From: Xanthostigma xanthostigma
Taxonomy: Eukaryota > Arthropoda > Insecta > Raphidioptera > Raphidiidae
Length of the DNA stretch: 64,000 bases
Reading direction: 5' to 3'
Assembly: GCA_963575645.1 (NCBI GenBank)
Contig: OY754464.1
Location: 70,282,948-70,346,947 of the forward strand
The position numbers and the translations under genes are program-made. This document shows positions 37,401-41,659 of the stretch, piece after piece. Position 1 is the stretch's first letter; every line of letters begins with the position of its first letter. The notes below the pieces were generated by a model that searched no databases, was not told the origin of the DNA, and saw only the letters and a program-made list of their open reading frames with translations.

Positions 37401-39953
37401 AAGAACATGGCGGCTGCTTGCGCAATGCGTGAATTACGTTTACGCCTTTCTTTCAGCTATGGTCTTTGACACTATGCTATAGCCTATAGTAGAGATGCGA
37501 CTCGAGTAGGATTTTGTAACTCGAGTCACTCGAGTTTATTTATTACGTCACTCGAGTTTTTGAGTAGGTAACTCGAGTTCACTTTTTATAGCGATCAATG
37601 TTTTTTTATTGTTTTGTTATTTATTTTCAGTGTTACACAAAGGTCAAGTGACCAGCAAATATTTCCGGTTTCTATGCAAGGGCGGTGGTTGGGTCTGGAT
37701 GCAGAGTTACGCAACAATTGTGCATAACTCCAGGTCATCTCGACCGCACTGTATTGTCTCTGTGAATTATGTTCTGAGGTAAGTTTTTACAAACTATCAT
37801 TTTTAAAATGCATTGCAATTAAAAAATTCCAGCCAAGGGCGATGGGACCATTCCAACTCCAAAAATATTAACATTAGATAAAGTATAATAAGAAAATAAA
37901 ATTTCTGATATCGTGACGCGGGTATTGGCTAGTGTTAAATATTCGTTGGCATGGTTACCTACAGAATAATATGTTCCACGTTGTGTAAAAGTTAATCAAA
38001 GCATGGTTTGCTAATTTCTTTCGGACAGACCTACAAAACAAAAGAACAGCAGATTTTTTTTATTTTCCAATATTTTAAAGTTTAAAAAAAATTCTTAGCA
38101 AAACTTTCTTGAAAAAATAAATCTTACAATAAACTGTTGAAAGGTATATAATACCATTATTATATAAAAAACAACGTTATAGCATATATATTATCTCTTA
38201 TTATCTCTTTTCTAAAAACAATAAAGCTCTTCGTAATTATATATCAAATATCTTACCAACATTTGATTCGATCCGCTCAGCCGTTTTGTATCATGCTCAC
38301 AGAATAACAGACAAACAGACGTTTTCCAAAAACGTTTTTTGGACTCGGGGAACCTTAAAACGAAAAAATATTTAATTTTATATACAGGGACAGGGTGTCC
38401 CACGACATGACTGCCATAGCCTAGGACTGTGTTGCTGGGGTGATTTCAAGTCAAAAATGTCTGATGAACATATACCCGGAACGCTATCCTAACTGAGCTA
38501 GATGCATTTGAAATTTTAGATAAGTAGTAGGAATTCCCTACTAATTTAAAAACCATTTAAAAAGAAATCGCTTTATTGAATTAGTTGCTCAAAATGTCCT
38601 CCCAGTTGCTGTATACATATAGTCTAGCTCTTCTTATAGAATTGAAATGGTATAGCTCTGCGAAGAGTCTCAGGATCAGCACGAATAAATACTAATGGTG
38701 ATTCACAGCCACCTGGTCTTTTTAATAATAACAAAACCAACAGCCGAACCTAATACCTGCAGTAGTGGGCTTACTTATTTAAAATGCTTCTAGCTCAGTT
38801 AGGATAGCGTTCTGGGTATATGCTCATTAGACATTTTTGACTTAAAATCACCCCAGCAACACAGTCCCACGCGATGGCAGTCATGTCGGGGGACACCCTG
38901 TATAGTGAATAGTAACATCCTCCCTTGTGGAGCCGGATGGTAAAATTAACTGTATTTTAAATGTTTGATATTTGTTACAGTGAAATAGAAGCCGAAAAGC
39001 TTGTTCTAAGTACAGAACAAGGAACGGCTCGTCCAGAGCATTCTCCAGCCGTGCCAACAACTGTCTCCCCGGAACGGCAGACGAATCCGTCGGAGTGGAC
39101 GTCGGCATCAGATCGACACGCCGCAGATCGCCGGTCGCCATTGTTGCCATCTTCACGTCACATTCCAACCAACGGCCACAAGTATGCGCGCGCAAGTACG
39201 AACGTGACGTCACATCCTGTGGCCACAACGGCAGCGGCAATGGCTTCGGCTGTTGTCGCAGCACCTCCACAAACCGAAGACGATTTCAGCGACTCTAGCG
39301 GCGGACTAACCGCTTATCAATCGGACTATCCTCCCTTTATTCCCGCTTTTCAGTCGGTAACCGACGATCCTTATTATCAGGATATGCTGTATCCATACTC
39401 GGATGCGGAAATAACGCAGCAACACAATTTAGGCATATTGAATAATCAAATTAATCAAAGACCGTTCAGTGCTTCGTCAAGTAGTTGCAGTAGTTTTGAA
39501 AGTGATCACATACAAGTACAGACTTCGTTACATCATTTGCAGACATTTAATCCGTATTGTAGTGAACTATTGCACAGTCAACCGACGACACATTTTACTG
39601 CGTTCAATTTTAATAATAATCAACACTTGAATCATCATCATGCGCAAACGCAACCGGAAGTGCATCCGTCTGCGCACGATTTCACGAACAAACAAACGAA
39701 CGCCCATTTAAATACAAATAATGCGCATGAATTTTCTATTAAACAATTGAGTGCAGCGCCTGTGCATAATTTTAATAATAAACAGGTGAATACTAGACAC
39801 GATTTTCCGAATAAACAATTGAACACACCTCACGAGTTTCCAAGTAAAGAGTTTTCTACGAAACAAAACGCGAGTTCGCAATCGACTGCCGGTTACACGA
39901 GTGTGATTGTAGATACGCAACAATACCAACTAAATCAGGAATATGTTCACTGA
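1254..39953 (+). CDS. sim: single-minded bHLH-PAS transcription factor (whole gene, seven coding exons)
   Basis: Joining 1254-1428, 8326-8501, 9660-9884, 21479-21690, 26446-26552, 37631-37778 and 38981-39953 gives 2016 nt, 671 residues plus TGA. All six introns are GT/AG and every phase matches. Domains: bHLH about 1-54 (starts MKEKSKNAA), PAS-A about 78-190 ([19 protein letters not shown]), PAS-B about 237-345 ([14 protein letters not shown]), and a Ser/Pro then Asn/His/Gln-rich tail. Known for the family: Sim dimerises with Tango/ARNT, binds ACGTG midline elements in the nucleus and directs ventral midline development. The MKEKSKNAA start, the [15 protein letters not shown] end of the bHLH and the NVSRSS-type PAS-B end ([18 protein letters not shown]) separate it from trachealess. 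Length is close to Drosophila Sim. Identity is very sure; the N-terminus and the UTRs are inferred. Confidence 0.96.
2280..3065 (-). mobile_element. hAT transposon remnant
   Basis: Related ends (TAGAAAATACAATCCCG left, inverted CGGGATTGTATTCTCTA right) and clustered CCCGGGATT subterminal motifs at about 2307-2362 and 2959-3060. It encloses the C-terminal piece of a hAT transposase. Flanking octamers (ATTCCGAT and GTTCTGTT) agree at 5 of 8 bases, consistent with an old 8-bp duplication. A further inverted pair, AAATTTCTGCCGC, lies just outside. Confidence 0.65.
2593..2823 (-). pseudogene. hAT transposase C-terminal dimerisation fragment
   Basis: A 76-codon frame contains [20 protein letters not shown], the hallmark of the hAT C-terminal dimerisation domain. 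The zinc finger and catalytic core are missing, so it is a non-functional remnant. It ends with a stop soon after RSRLGS, where the domain usually continues. Confidence 0.8.
4100..4185. mobile_element. hairpin-type mini-insertion (family A) with 13-bp target duplication
   Basis: An 86-bp insert between copies of GAAAGTTTAAGTT (4087-4099 and 4186-4198). It contains the family A arm (AAAATTGTCGACCAATTTTT) and the tail TTCAGACGTTAATCAAAG seen in many copies in this window. Confidence 0.75.
4792..5040. mobile_element. family B hairpin element with hammerhead-like core, 12-bp target duplication
   Basis: Flanked by CTTATATTTAAG at 4780-4791 and 5041-5052. Two inverted arms share ACTTGCATTTAATGCTGACG. 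The tail carries ACTCTATTGAATAGAGT. The right arm (+) holds an intact hammerhead-like core (4932-4962). The left arm has a one-base deletion in its GAAA (4874-4903, minus). Confidence 0.75.
4932..4962 (+). ncRNA. hammerhead ribozyme-like motif
   Basis: CTGAAGA (matches the CUGANGA core), one extra T, a perfect 5-bp stem GATAC/GTATC with loop AAAAC, then GAAA and CGTC. ACGT after GAA is self-complementary, as in very short stem III, dimeric hammerheads of Penelope-like elements. Flanking GCATTT and AAATGC can pair as part of stem I. The extra base after CTGAAGA is non-standard, so activity is uncertain. Confidence 0.55.
5803..6112. repeat. TAA/TTA-type simple repeats
   Basis: Irregular runs of TAATAA and AATATTAAT at 5803-5840 and 6046-6112 flank a 200-bp segment that includes a tRNA-like piece. 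Confidence 0.8.
5971..6043 (-). repeat. tRNA-like segment, probably SINE head or tRNA pseudogene
   Basis: On the minus strand, GGTGTAATGTAACTCAG resembles an A box region and GGGGTTCGTATCCCGAC a B box/T arm. The acceptor ends do not pair, so it is not a functional tRNA. Confidence 0.4.
6110..6600 (+). repeat. dispersed repeat family R (copy 1)
   Basis: Shares stretches such as AATTAATCAAAGCATGCTTG, AACTATAAAGTTTAGAAAA and CAAAACGAAAAAATATT with 25560-26185 (opposite strand) and 37835-38370. Class unknown. Confidence 0.7.
7078..7153. repeat. short minisatellite
   Basis: Three copies of GACTGGCAGGATCG. Two are followed by CCATGTATTGTTG, a unit of about 34 bp. Confidence 0.75.
7495..7770. mobile_element. 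hAT MITE with perfect 8-bp duplication
   Basis: TIR CAGACTTGTAAA and its inverse at the right end. Flanked by CTATTTTG at 7487-7494 and 7771-7778. 276 bp. Subterminal AAAGTATTT motifs recur inside. Confidence 0.85.
8326..8501 (+). CDS. sim: sim exon 2: start of PAS-A
   Basis: The acceptor TTTCAG ends at 8325 and the donor GTTGGC starts at 8502. The exon completes the split Gly codon, continues LGDAWG and runs through residues 59-117, with the PAS-A start [10 protein letters not shown] and the strand [17 protein letters not shown]. It ends in phase 0. Confidence 0.96.
8553..9073 (+). mobile_element. 5'-truncated non-LTR retrotransposon (RNase H/3' end)
   Basis: The + strand encodes [12 protein letters not shown], then [19 protein letters not shown] and a CDIC...H...C zinc-knuckle-like end (HIFLEC), typical of the C-terminal end of Jockey/I-type ORF2. 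In-frame stops follow. An A-rich tail and a direct repeat TAAACGCGTTAT (8541-8552 and 9074-9085) mark the insertion. Confidence 0.8.
9269..9609 (-). mobile_element. non-autonomous Helitron (tRNA-less copy)
   Basis: Minus-strand 5' end TCTATACTTAGAT and 3' end hairpin plus CTAG, placed between A and T as Helitrons require. It lacks the tRNA-like middle present in the 0.7-kb copies. Confidence 0.8.
9660..9884 (+). CDS. sim: sim exon 3: rest of PAS-A
   Basis: The acceptor TTTTAG ends at 9659 and the donor GTTTGT starts at 9885. Residues 118-192 begin [21 protein letters not shown] Pro/Ala/Gly-rich insert follows, in the loop that also varies in length in other insect Sim proteins. The exon closes with [20 protein letters not shown]. 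The GC-rich insert (about 9735-9795) contrasts with the AT-rich introns. Confidence 0.96.
10108..10863 (+). mobile_element. Ginger-like DNA transposon, non-autonomous (copy 1)
   Basis: Long TIRs (about 0.2 kb) start TGTTACGGT and end ACCGTAACA, matching the TGTNR...YNACA pattern of Ginger elements. Flanked by CATA at 10104-10107 and 10864-10867 (4-bp duplication). It shares structure and ORF with 36433-37172. Confidence 0.75.
10493..10708 (+). CDS. truncated integrase-associated ORF of Ginger-like element (copy 1)
   Basis: 71 codons with [14 protein letters not shown] and DVEKLIKKR. This resembles the segment before the H2C2 zinc finger in KRBA2/Ginger-type integrases (YRRxxRYDVxxxxxxEKLI). 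The integrase core is absent. Upstream, another frame encodes [18 protein letters not shown], a stop, then FYDET, which looks like the missing N-terminus. The last 12 residues are encoded by the TIR. The ORF is conserved in the second copy. Probably a remnant; function not shown. Confidence 0.5.
   Translation: MTKHSYLTTLSEVKKANLLKAELKPLSAKQYRRINRFDIISIIDVEKLIKKRKEDSDAILVLSVQKWTELV
12072..13033. mobile_element. TTCGG-rich hAT-like MITE
   Basis: Inverted CCGACCGAAG at 12075-12084 and 13021-13030, with clustered TTCGG/GGCCGAA motifs at both ends, and an AT-rich, non-coding middle of about 0.7 kb. No clean duplication seen. Confidence 0.5.
13497..13880. mobile_element. family A hairpin element with hammerhead-like core
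   Basis: A palindrome centred near 13715. Both arms carry GATCCGGATTTGGAT or its inverse and the family A ends. The right arm (+) has an intact hammerhead-like core; the left arm is mutated at CTGAAGA. Confidence 0.7.
13781..13812 (+). ncRNA. hammerhead ribozyme-like motif (family A)
   Basis: CTGAAGA, an extra A, stem GATCC/GGATC with loop AAATCC, then GAAA and CGTT. Same layout as the 4932 motif but with a different stem II sequence, i.e. the pairing is kept while the bases differ. Confidence 0.5.
13990..14227 (+). mobile_element. Helitron 3' part
   Basis: Phrases GGCTAATCTCCGAAACGACT and GACGAAGTCGCGGGTAACAG end in CTAG followed by T, as in widespread insect Helitron 3' ends. The 5' end was not located. 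Confidence 0.55.
14300..14470. other. GC-rich island in intron 3
   Basis: A CpG-rich stretch in an otherwise AT-rich intron, with GGCGGCCGCGGAG and CCAATATGGCGGCGCCC. The latter fits the YY1/Pho-type core AATATGGCGGC. It could be an alternative promoter or the 5' part of a transposon. Confidence 0.35.
14949..15711 (-). mobile_element. Helitron with tRNA-Lys-like segment
   Basis: Minus-strand ends TCTATACTAATATATAAAGC and CTAG, between A and T. Carries a tRNA-like unit at 15252-15324 and a partial family A insert (about 15364-15425). Confidence 0.8.
15252..15324 (-). repeat. tRNA-Lys-derived segment in Helitron
   Basis: The minus strand reads GGATAGCTCAGTCGGTAGAG (A box) and, later, a degenerate B box (GGGTTCATGTCCC). 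The anticodon loop is altered, so not a working tRNA. Confidence 0.65.
15722..16100. mobile_element. pogo-like element fragment
   Basis: GAGTGTAAACTCTATAT, then GCGACACTCAAGGGACTGTG and further sequence, match the left half of the larger element 44843-46088. Confidence 0.6.
17076..17715 (-). mobile_element. internally deleted non-LTR retrotransposon
   Basis: The endonuclease portion is joined directly to a 3' tail that ends in ATCT/TATC-type short repeats (17076-17093). The reverse transcriptase is missing. Confidence 0.65.
17212..17715 (-). pseudogene. endonuclease (EEP) domain fragment of a non-LTR retrotransposon
   Basis: The minus strand encodes [34 protein letters not shown] and, after a frameshift near 17400, [17 protein letters not shown], which includes the GDxN catalytic motif of apurinic-like endonucleases. 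Upstream and RT domains are absent. Confidence 0.8.
18060..18669 (+). mobile_element. Helitron with tRNA-Lys-like segment
   Basis: Starts TCTATACTAATATATAAAGC after A and ends with the GGTGAAACCGGACGGGACCG hairpin region. The terminal CTAG is mutated to CTAT. The tRNA-like unit is at 18319-18390. Confidence 0.75.
18319..18390 (+). repeat. tRNA-Lys-derived segment in Helitron
   Basis: CCGGCTAGCGCAATCGGTAG (A box) and GGTCGTGGGTTCGAGCCC (B box) strongly resemble tRNA-Lys(CTT). The anticodon position reads GTC and the 5' end lacks a base, so probably not functional. Confidence 0.7.
18830..19290. repeat. dispersed repeat family C with short palindrome
   Basis: Begins with inverted copies of CAATCAAGAAAACCGCAGCG (18837-18945) and ends with CAGTGACGTAATTTCCAGTT and TTCTAGCAGTGTTTTTAGCC. 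Matches the opposite-strand copy at about 35530-36125. Confidence 0.6.
20072..20377. repeat. long inverted repeat
   Basis: Arms share AACGTGTTAAAAACGCTAAT and TAGGAGACTTG/CAAGTCTCCTA-type sequence around a spacer near 20225. No coding content; terminal duplication not identified. Confidence 0.7.
21479..21690 (+). CDS. sim: sim exon 4: PAS-A end, linker and start of PAS-B
   Basis: The acceptor TTTCAG ends at 21478 and the donor GTATGT starts at 21691. Residues 193-263 contain VIHCSGYLK, the variable linker, [19 protein letters not shown] and the first PAS-B strands ([17 protein letters not shown]). The last Arg codon is split AG|A. A hAT MITE begins only 31 bp after the donor, at 21722. Confidence 0.96.
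21722..22745. mobile_element. hAT MITE (CAGTGCCGG family), interrupted
   Basis: Starts CAGTGCCGGATTAA and ends near GCAAGAAATGCTTAGGATAT, paralleling 45337-46009 and 47310-47785. The right terminus is lost at the neighbouring Helitron. A foreign segment of about 0.45 kb (21955-22420) sits in the middle. Confidence 0.7.
21955..22420. other. unidentified insert with GGCGAC palindromes
   Basis: Absent from the related MITEs. It contains a perfect 22-bp palindrome at 21982-22003 (half-site GCGTGGCGACG) and a near copy at about 22068-22089. Confidence 0.45.
22751..23525 (-). mobile_element. second Helitron family
   Basis: The 3' end on minus has hairpin TACGTAGCGAAGCACGTA then CAGGGCCGCTAG; the 5' end is TCTATACCTATATATAAA. 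Flanks are A and T. Contains a CTAT microsatellite (22818-22841). A fragment of the same family lies at about 52480-52680. Confidence 0.75.
23915..24271. mobile_element. pogo/Tigger-like MITE
   Basis: Ends CAGTAGAACCTCGATTAACC and, inverted, CAGTAGAACCCCGATTATCC, flanked by TA. Inner CCGAG/CTCGG motifs. 357 bp, non-coding. Confidence 0.85.
24533..24863. repeat. foldback element
   Basis: Inverted arms of about 44 bp (ATAATACGCGCCACGAATCT left, matched inversely at 24820-24863), inside a region rich in ACTCGAC motifs (about 24400-25000). Confidence 0.7.
25560..26185 (-). repeat. dispersed repeat family R (copy 3)
   Basis: Minus-strand counterpart of 6110-6600 and 37835-38370. Shares GGCATGCTTTGATTAATTTT, ATCCGCGTCACCTCACGCG and GGTCGCGTCGCCCAATTGG. 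Confidence 0.75.
26446..26552 (+). CDS. sim: sim exon 5: central PAS-B
   Basis: The acceptor TTGCAG ends at 26445 and the donor GTAAGT starts at 26553. The exon completes the Arg codon and encodes [20 protein letters not shown] plus the helix ending in RFAHHQ, residues 263-298. It ends in phase 1. At 107 bp it is the shortest exon, set between introns of 4.8 and 11.1 kb. Confidence 0.96.
27316..27530. mobile_element. family A hairpin element, degenerate
   Basis: Ends AAATAAATAAAATTATCGAC and TTATTTATTTGAAGAGCTC, with a mutated minus-strand hammerhead-like block (GGTCCGGATTTGTACC, CTTCTTCAG) near 27400. Confidence 0.6.
27953..28561. mobile_element. Tc1/mariner-type foldback MITE
   Basis: Flanked by TA; ends CAGTGTGTTCACC and, inverted, CAGTGATGCTCACC. 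The arms pair over much of their length (GATTAACTATCGGAAACTGC left; GTTTTCGATAGTAAATCTCG right). The 94-codon ORF inside the left arm is not considered a gene. Confidence 0.75.
29104..29395 (+). repeat. dispersed inverted-repeat element (copy 1)
   Basis: Starts CATACCTCGGTCGTAAG and ends CTTTCAATCGAGGTATG. An opposite-strand copy is at 60249-60567; both contain a variant of GTGCGTGTAATCCCACCAA. Confidence 0.7.
29529..29692. repeat. foldback element, family D (copy 1)
   Basis: Inverted ends AAGTTTGTTCCAAGCAGCC and GGCTGCTTAGAACAAACTT around CTGCGCATGCG-type arms. A related copy is at 35886-36049. Confidence 0.7.
30932..31168 (-). mobile_element. Helitron 3' end fragment
   Basis: The minus strand ends GAAGTCGAACCGGGCCGCTAG followed by T. 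The 5' end is replaced by another truncated Helitron end (31171-31207, AGCGGTCCGTCCCGG). Confidence 0.55.
31210..31919. mobile_element. Tc1/mariner-type foldback element
   Basis: Flanked by TA, with ends CAGGGTGAGGCACATAAAGT and its inverse. Arms of about 200 bp pair almost perfectly. 710 bp. The 91-codon minus frame inside is an arm read-through, not a gene. Confidence 0.8.
32552..32746 (-). pseudogene. mariner/IS630-like transposase C-terminal fragment
   Basis: Reads [20 protein letters not shown] and [17 protein letters not shown], like the region after the last catalytic acidic residue in many DDE transposases (LDELK...ITPEML...RL..C). Only the C-terminal end is left. Confidence 0.6.
32734..33271. 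mobile_element. hAT MITE with perfect 8-bp duplication
   Basis: TIR CAGCGGTTCTCAAACTTT and, inverted, CAGCCATTCTCAAAGTGT; flanks ATGTAAAC at 32726-32733 and 33272-33279. Contains the 70-bp family A insert 33028-33097. Confidence 0.88.
33028..33097. mobile_element. 70-bp family A mini-insertion with 13-bp duplication
   Basis: Flanked by TAGTACAATAATT at 33015-33027 and 33098-33110. Starts CAAATCTTTGATTAACGTC. Confidence 0.8.
33391..34114 (-). mobile_element. Helitron with tRNA-Lys-like segment
   Basis: Minus strand: TCTATACTAATATATAAAGC to CTAG, between A and T. 724 bp. The tRNA-like unit is at 33786-33859. Confidence 0.85.
33786..33859 (-). repeat. tRNA-Lys-derived segment in Helitron
   Basis: The minus strand has GGTTAGCTCAGTCGGTAGAG and CGTGGGTTCGATCCCCACC, perfect A and B box types, with anticodon CTT in GACTCTTAC. 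The acceptor stem is imperfect. Confidence 0.7.
35530..36125 (-). repeat. dispersed repeat family C (copy 2) with nested foldback
   Basis: Matches 18830-19290 in reverse (GGAAATGACGTCACTGCGGG, GACGTCTCGTGTGAAGCGAG). The foldback of family D (35886-36049, ends GTTCGTTCCAAGCAGCC and inverse) is inserted in it. Confidence 0.6.
36433..37172 (+). mobile_element. Ginger-like DNA transposon, non-autonomous (copy 2)
   Basis: TIRs of about 0.2 kb (TGTTATGGTCTATTCCCG left, inverse of TGTTACGGTCTATACTCG right). Flanks AATA and TATA differ at one base. About eight ACTAGT-centred palindromes lie within the TIRs. Confidence 0.75.
36814..37026 (+). CDS. truncated integrase-associated ORF of Ginger-like element (copy 2)
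   Basis: 70 codons: [14 protein letters not shown] and [11 protein letters not shown] as in the 10493 copy. The two differ by substitutions and by in-frame 3- and 9-nt length changes. The tail [12 protein letters not shown] comes from TIR sequence. Both copies share the upstream stop after LLEASE, so the broken form was amplified. Confidence 0.5.
   Translation: MTKHNYLTTLNEVKKALCKAELKPLSAKQYRRINHFDIVDVEKLIKKRNADSDTILVLSVQKWTELVLSN
37631..37778 (+). CDS. sim: sim exon 6: end of PAS-B
   Basis: The acceptor TTTCAG ends at 37630 and the donor GTAAGT starts at 37779. After the split Leu codon it encodes [20 protein letters not shown], then [16 protein letters not shown] and VSVNYVL, the conserved last strands of PAS-B. 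It ends AG in phase 2. Confidence 0.96.
37835..38370 (+). repeat. dispersed repeat family R (copy 4)
   Basis: Starts near ATTCCAGCCAAGGGCGATGG and ends AAAACGAAAAAATATTTAA. Most complete copy with the other three in view. Confidence 0.75.
38385..38900. mobile_element. TA-flanked foldback element
   Basis: Ends CAGGGACAGGGTGTCC and, inverted, CAGGGTGTCCCCCGACATG. Arms pair over about 110 bp (TGGGGTGATTTCAAGTC). The left end has a short CAGGG duplication. Confidence 0.75.
38981..39953 (+). CDS. sim: sim exon 7: long C-terminal activation/low-complexity region and stop
   Basis: The acceptor TGTTACAG ends at 38980 and the frame runs to TGA 39951-39953. It completes the Ser codon of the conserved VLSE junction, then EIEAEKLVL, residues 348-671. 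The first part is Ser/Pro/Thr-rich. An acidic and aromatic stretch (about 462-489, with DYPPFIPAF and [11 protein letters not shown]) could be an activation segment by composition. The rest is Asn/Gln/His-rich and ends QLNQEYVH. Five imperfect H-(D/E/N)-F-N-K-Q-type repeats occupy about residues 580-643. The tail is not conserved enough to assign further function. Confidence 0.94.
39675..39866 (+). repeat. coding repeat in sim tail
   Basis: Encodes five HDFTNKQ, HEFSIKQ, HNFNNKQ, HDFPNKQ, HEFPSKE units, spaced 17, 13, 11 and 11 residues apart. Confidence 0.75.
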
Positions 39954-40340
39954 TTGTTAAAGAAATATGATTGTGATATAAAAAAATATTGTTATAGTTA
40001 GAAATAGGATTTTTTTTAGTTTGTTCAAAGTTGTCTCTTGGATTGTGTTATTTATATTTCAAAGCCAGGACTGTAGCCAAAATACAGTAATATCCTGCTT
40101 TTATAGTTTTACCTATGATCCAACATTTGAAGTTTTTTTCTTTCTGATGCTTTACTGAAATTGGGTTCCAGCTACGGTTCATTTTAAATTTTTTTAACCG
40201 TTTTACTTGCACAAAATTTCAATTGAAGTACAAATGTATAACATTTTATCCCAAAAATATGGAATACCTACTATATTATTATGTGACTAAATTATTGTAA
40301 CTGCAGTAGTATATGGGATAATATCAGAAGAGATATTATA
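39954..40340 (+). other. sim 3' UTR candidate
   Basis: AT-rich, with no ORF and no recognised repeat before the Tc1-like element at 40341. I found no AATAAA in this stretch. The first one after the stop is at 40510-40515, inside that element. Confidence 0.5.
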
Positions 40341-40509
40341 CAGTATGTAAACGCGTAAGGTGCACATAGGGAAATTAGCATTGGATAAAAATACTTGGAT
40401 CAGAGTTAGCCACGACTGCATTAATTGTTATTTCTATTGAATTATCATGGTAATCTTATAGATTTCTATTTTATTTTGATTTATTTTTATTTTACTTGAC
40501 TTTTCTAAT

Positions 40510-40515
40510 AATAAA
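40510..40515 (+). promoter_or_regulatory. candidate polyadenylation signal AATAAA within a transposon
   Basis: First AATAAA downstream of the sim stop codon, in the sequence TAATAATAAAAAC. It lies inside the Tc1-like remnant 40341-40914. Use by sim is an inference. Confidence 0.3.
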
Positions 40516-40543
40516 AACTAAAAAGCTCTTATAAATCATTATT

Positions 40544-40798
40544 TTAATTTTTTTGTACAAAAATAAAACAAAAAAATAACTCCATGTTTGGAAACATTAC
40601 ATTCAAAAATTGTTTGACTTGTATGACGTATGCGCGTTGGTAAATCAGTGACCCAAAGTCTTTAGGTTCAACACAAATACGCGGAGATATTTGATCTCGC
40701 ACTATATTTAAGTATTTTTGGGAATTTAATGTCCCATTAATAAAAAAAGTCCGATTATGTTGTAATAATTTGAATATTTTCTTCGGTAGTAGACACAT
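40544..40798 (-). pseudogene. Tc1-like transposase fragment
   Basis: NRTFFINGTLNSQKYLNIV fits the segment before the second catalytic Asp of Tc1 transposases. The expected QQDNAPCH-type motif is degraded (IYQRAYVIQVKQFLN). Confidence 0.7.
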
Positions 40799-40932
40799 TC
40801 ATTTTGCAAAAGAATATTATCTGTCAAATTGAAAAACAAGATTTCAAGGCTCACTCTGATCCAGTCATTTTTTCCCAATGTTAATTTCCCTATGTGCACC
40901 TTACGTGTTTACTGTATAATATATGTATAAAC

Positions 40933-41164
40933 CAGGGATCACCAATTAGCTTCATTGCGGGTCCGTTTAAAAAAAAATATACATCTGTCCGTTTGGTGGA
41001 TGATGAATTGCAACCAAGATTTATAATATCAATTAAAAAATTAGCGGCAGAGACAAGACAAAGCGCAGGCTAAATTGAATCACCACACATTTGTATATTG
41101 ATATTCTTAGATTCTTCTGGGTCCGCACAGAATAAGTCGGTGCTCCGCCATTTGGTGACCCCTG
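40933..41164. mobile_element. hAT MITE
   Basis: Ends CAGGGATCACCAA and, inverted, CAGGGGTCACCAAATGG. Flanks GTATAAAC and ATATAAAC match at 7 of 8. 232 bp. Confidence 0.8.
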
Positions 41165-41256
41165 ATATAAACTATAATGACGCCATTGTATGTTGTCTGG
41201 AAATTCCAATGACTAAGTTACTAATTTGTCAAAGTTTGTTGTACACTAATTTGTCA

Positions 41257-41477
41257 TTAACAATTTTGAAGACAACGTCTACAGTGGCCAAAGGATCCAG
41301 AAAAACGCAATTACAGATTAAATTTGCATTTATTTACTAACGTTTCGAAGAATTTACGTTAGTAAATAAATGCAAATTTAATCTGTAATAGCGTTTTTCT
41401 GGATCCTTTGGCCACTGTAGACGTTGTCTTCAAAATTGTTAAAAACTAATCTTTGGATCGTTTGTTCTTCACTTACT
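41257..41477. mobile_element. hairpin element with 12-bp duplication
   Basis: ACTAATTTGTCA at 41245-41256 and 41478-41489. A near-perfect stem of about 84 bp (41259-41440, loop near 41350) is followed by a short tail. The loop region on minus reads CTTCGAAACGTTAG, resembling the 3' part of the hammerhead-like core without stem II. Confidence 0.75.
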
Positions 41478-41659
41478 ACTAATTTGTCACAATTGCAAGA
41501 AAAAGGCTAGTTTACTTCGAACAAAAGTTAACCATTGGTAATTTTTCGTTAAACTACACTTGCGTGCAAAAATTCGACTCAAGCTATCAAATAATTGAAA
41601 TAAGCCCAATAGTTTTTGAAATACGTATGAATGAACTCCAGCGGGCTCTATAGATTATT

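Larger units (their letters stand above)
26553..37630 (+). other. sim intron 5, repeat-rich
   Basis: 11.1 kb. Listed elements fill much of it. Unassigned: about 26560-27300, 28570-29030, 30050-30930, 34130-35520 (containing GAGTCG/CGCTC repeats), 36130-36430 and 37180-37490. A stretch of repeated ACTCGAGT motifs (37498-37580) precedes the exon 6 acceptor. Confidence 0.8.
37779..38980 (+). other. sim intron 6
   Basis: 1.2 kb, filled by repeat family R (37835-38370) and a foldback element (38385-38900). The last 80 bp before the acceptor look unique. Confidence 0.85.
40341..40914 (-). mobile_element. Tc1-like element remnant in the sim 3' region
   Basis: Flanked by TA, with TIR of about 35 bp (CAGTATGTAAACGCGTAAGG; AAGGTGCACATAGGGAAATT). 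574 bp. Minus-strand frame 40544-40798 retains FINGTLNSQKYLNIVRDQI, a Tc1 transposase motif, but key parts are missing. Confidence 0.85.

Noticed and set aside
38881..39270. 129-codon minus-strand ORF
   Set aside because: Antisense of the sim last exon and the neighbouring repeat end.
1254..39953. Gene could be trachealess or another bHLH-PAS
   Set aside because: The N-terminus, the bHLH end MRQVFPDG and the PAS-B match Sim; only one basic-region residue is trachealess-like.
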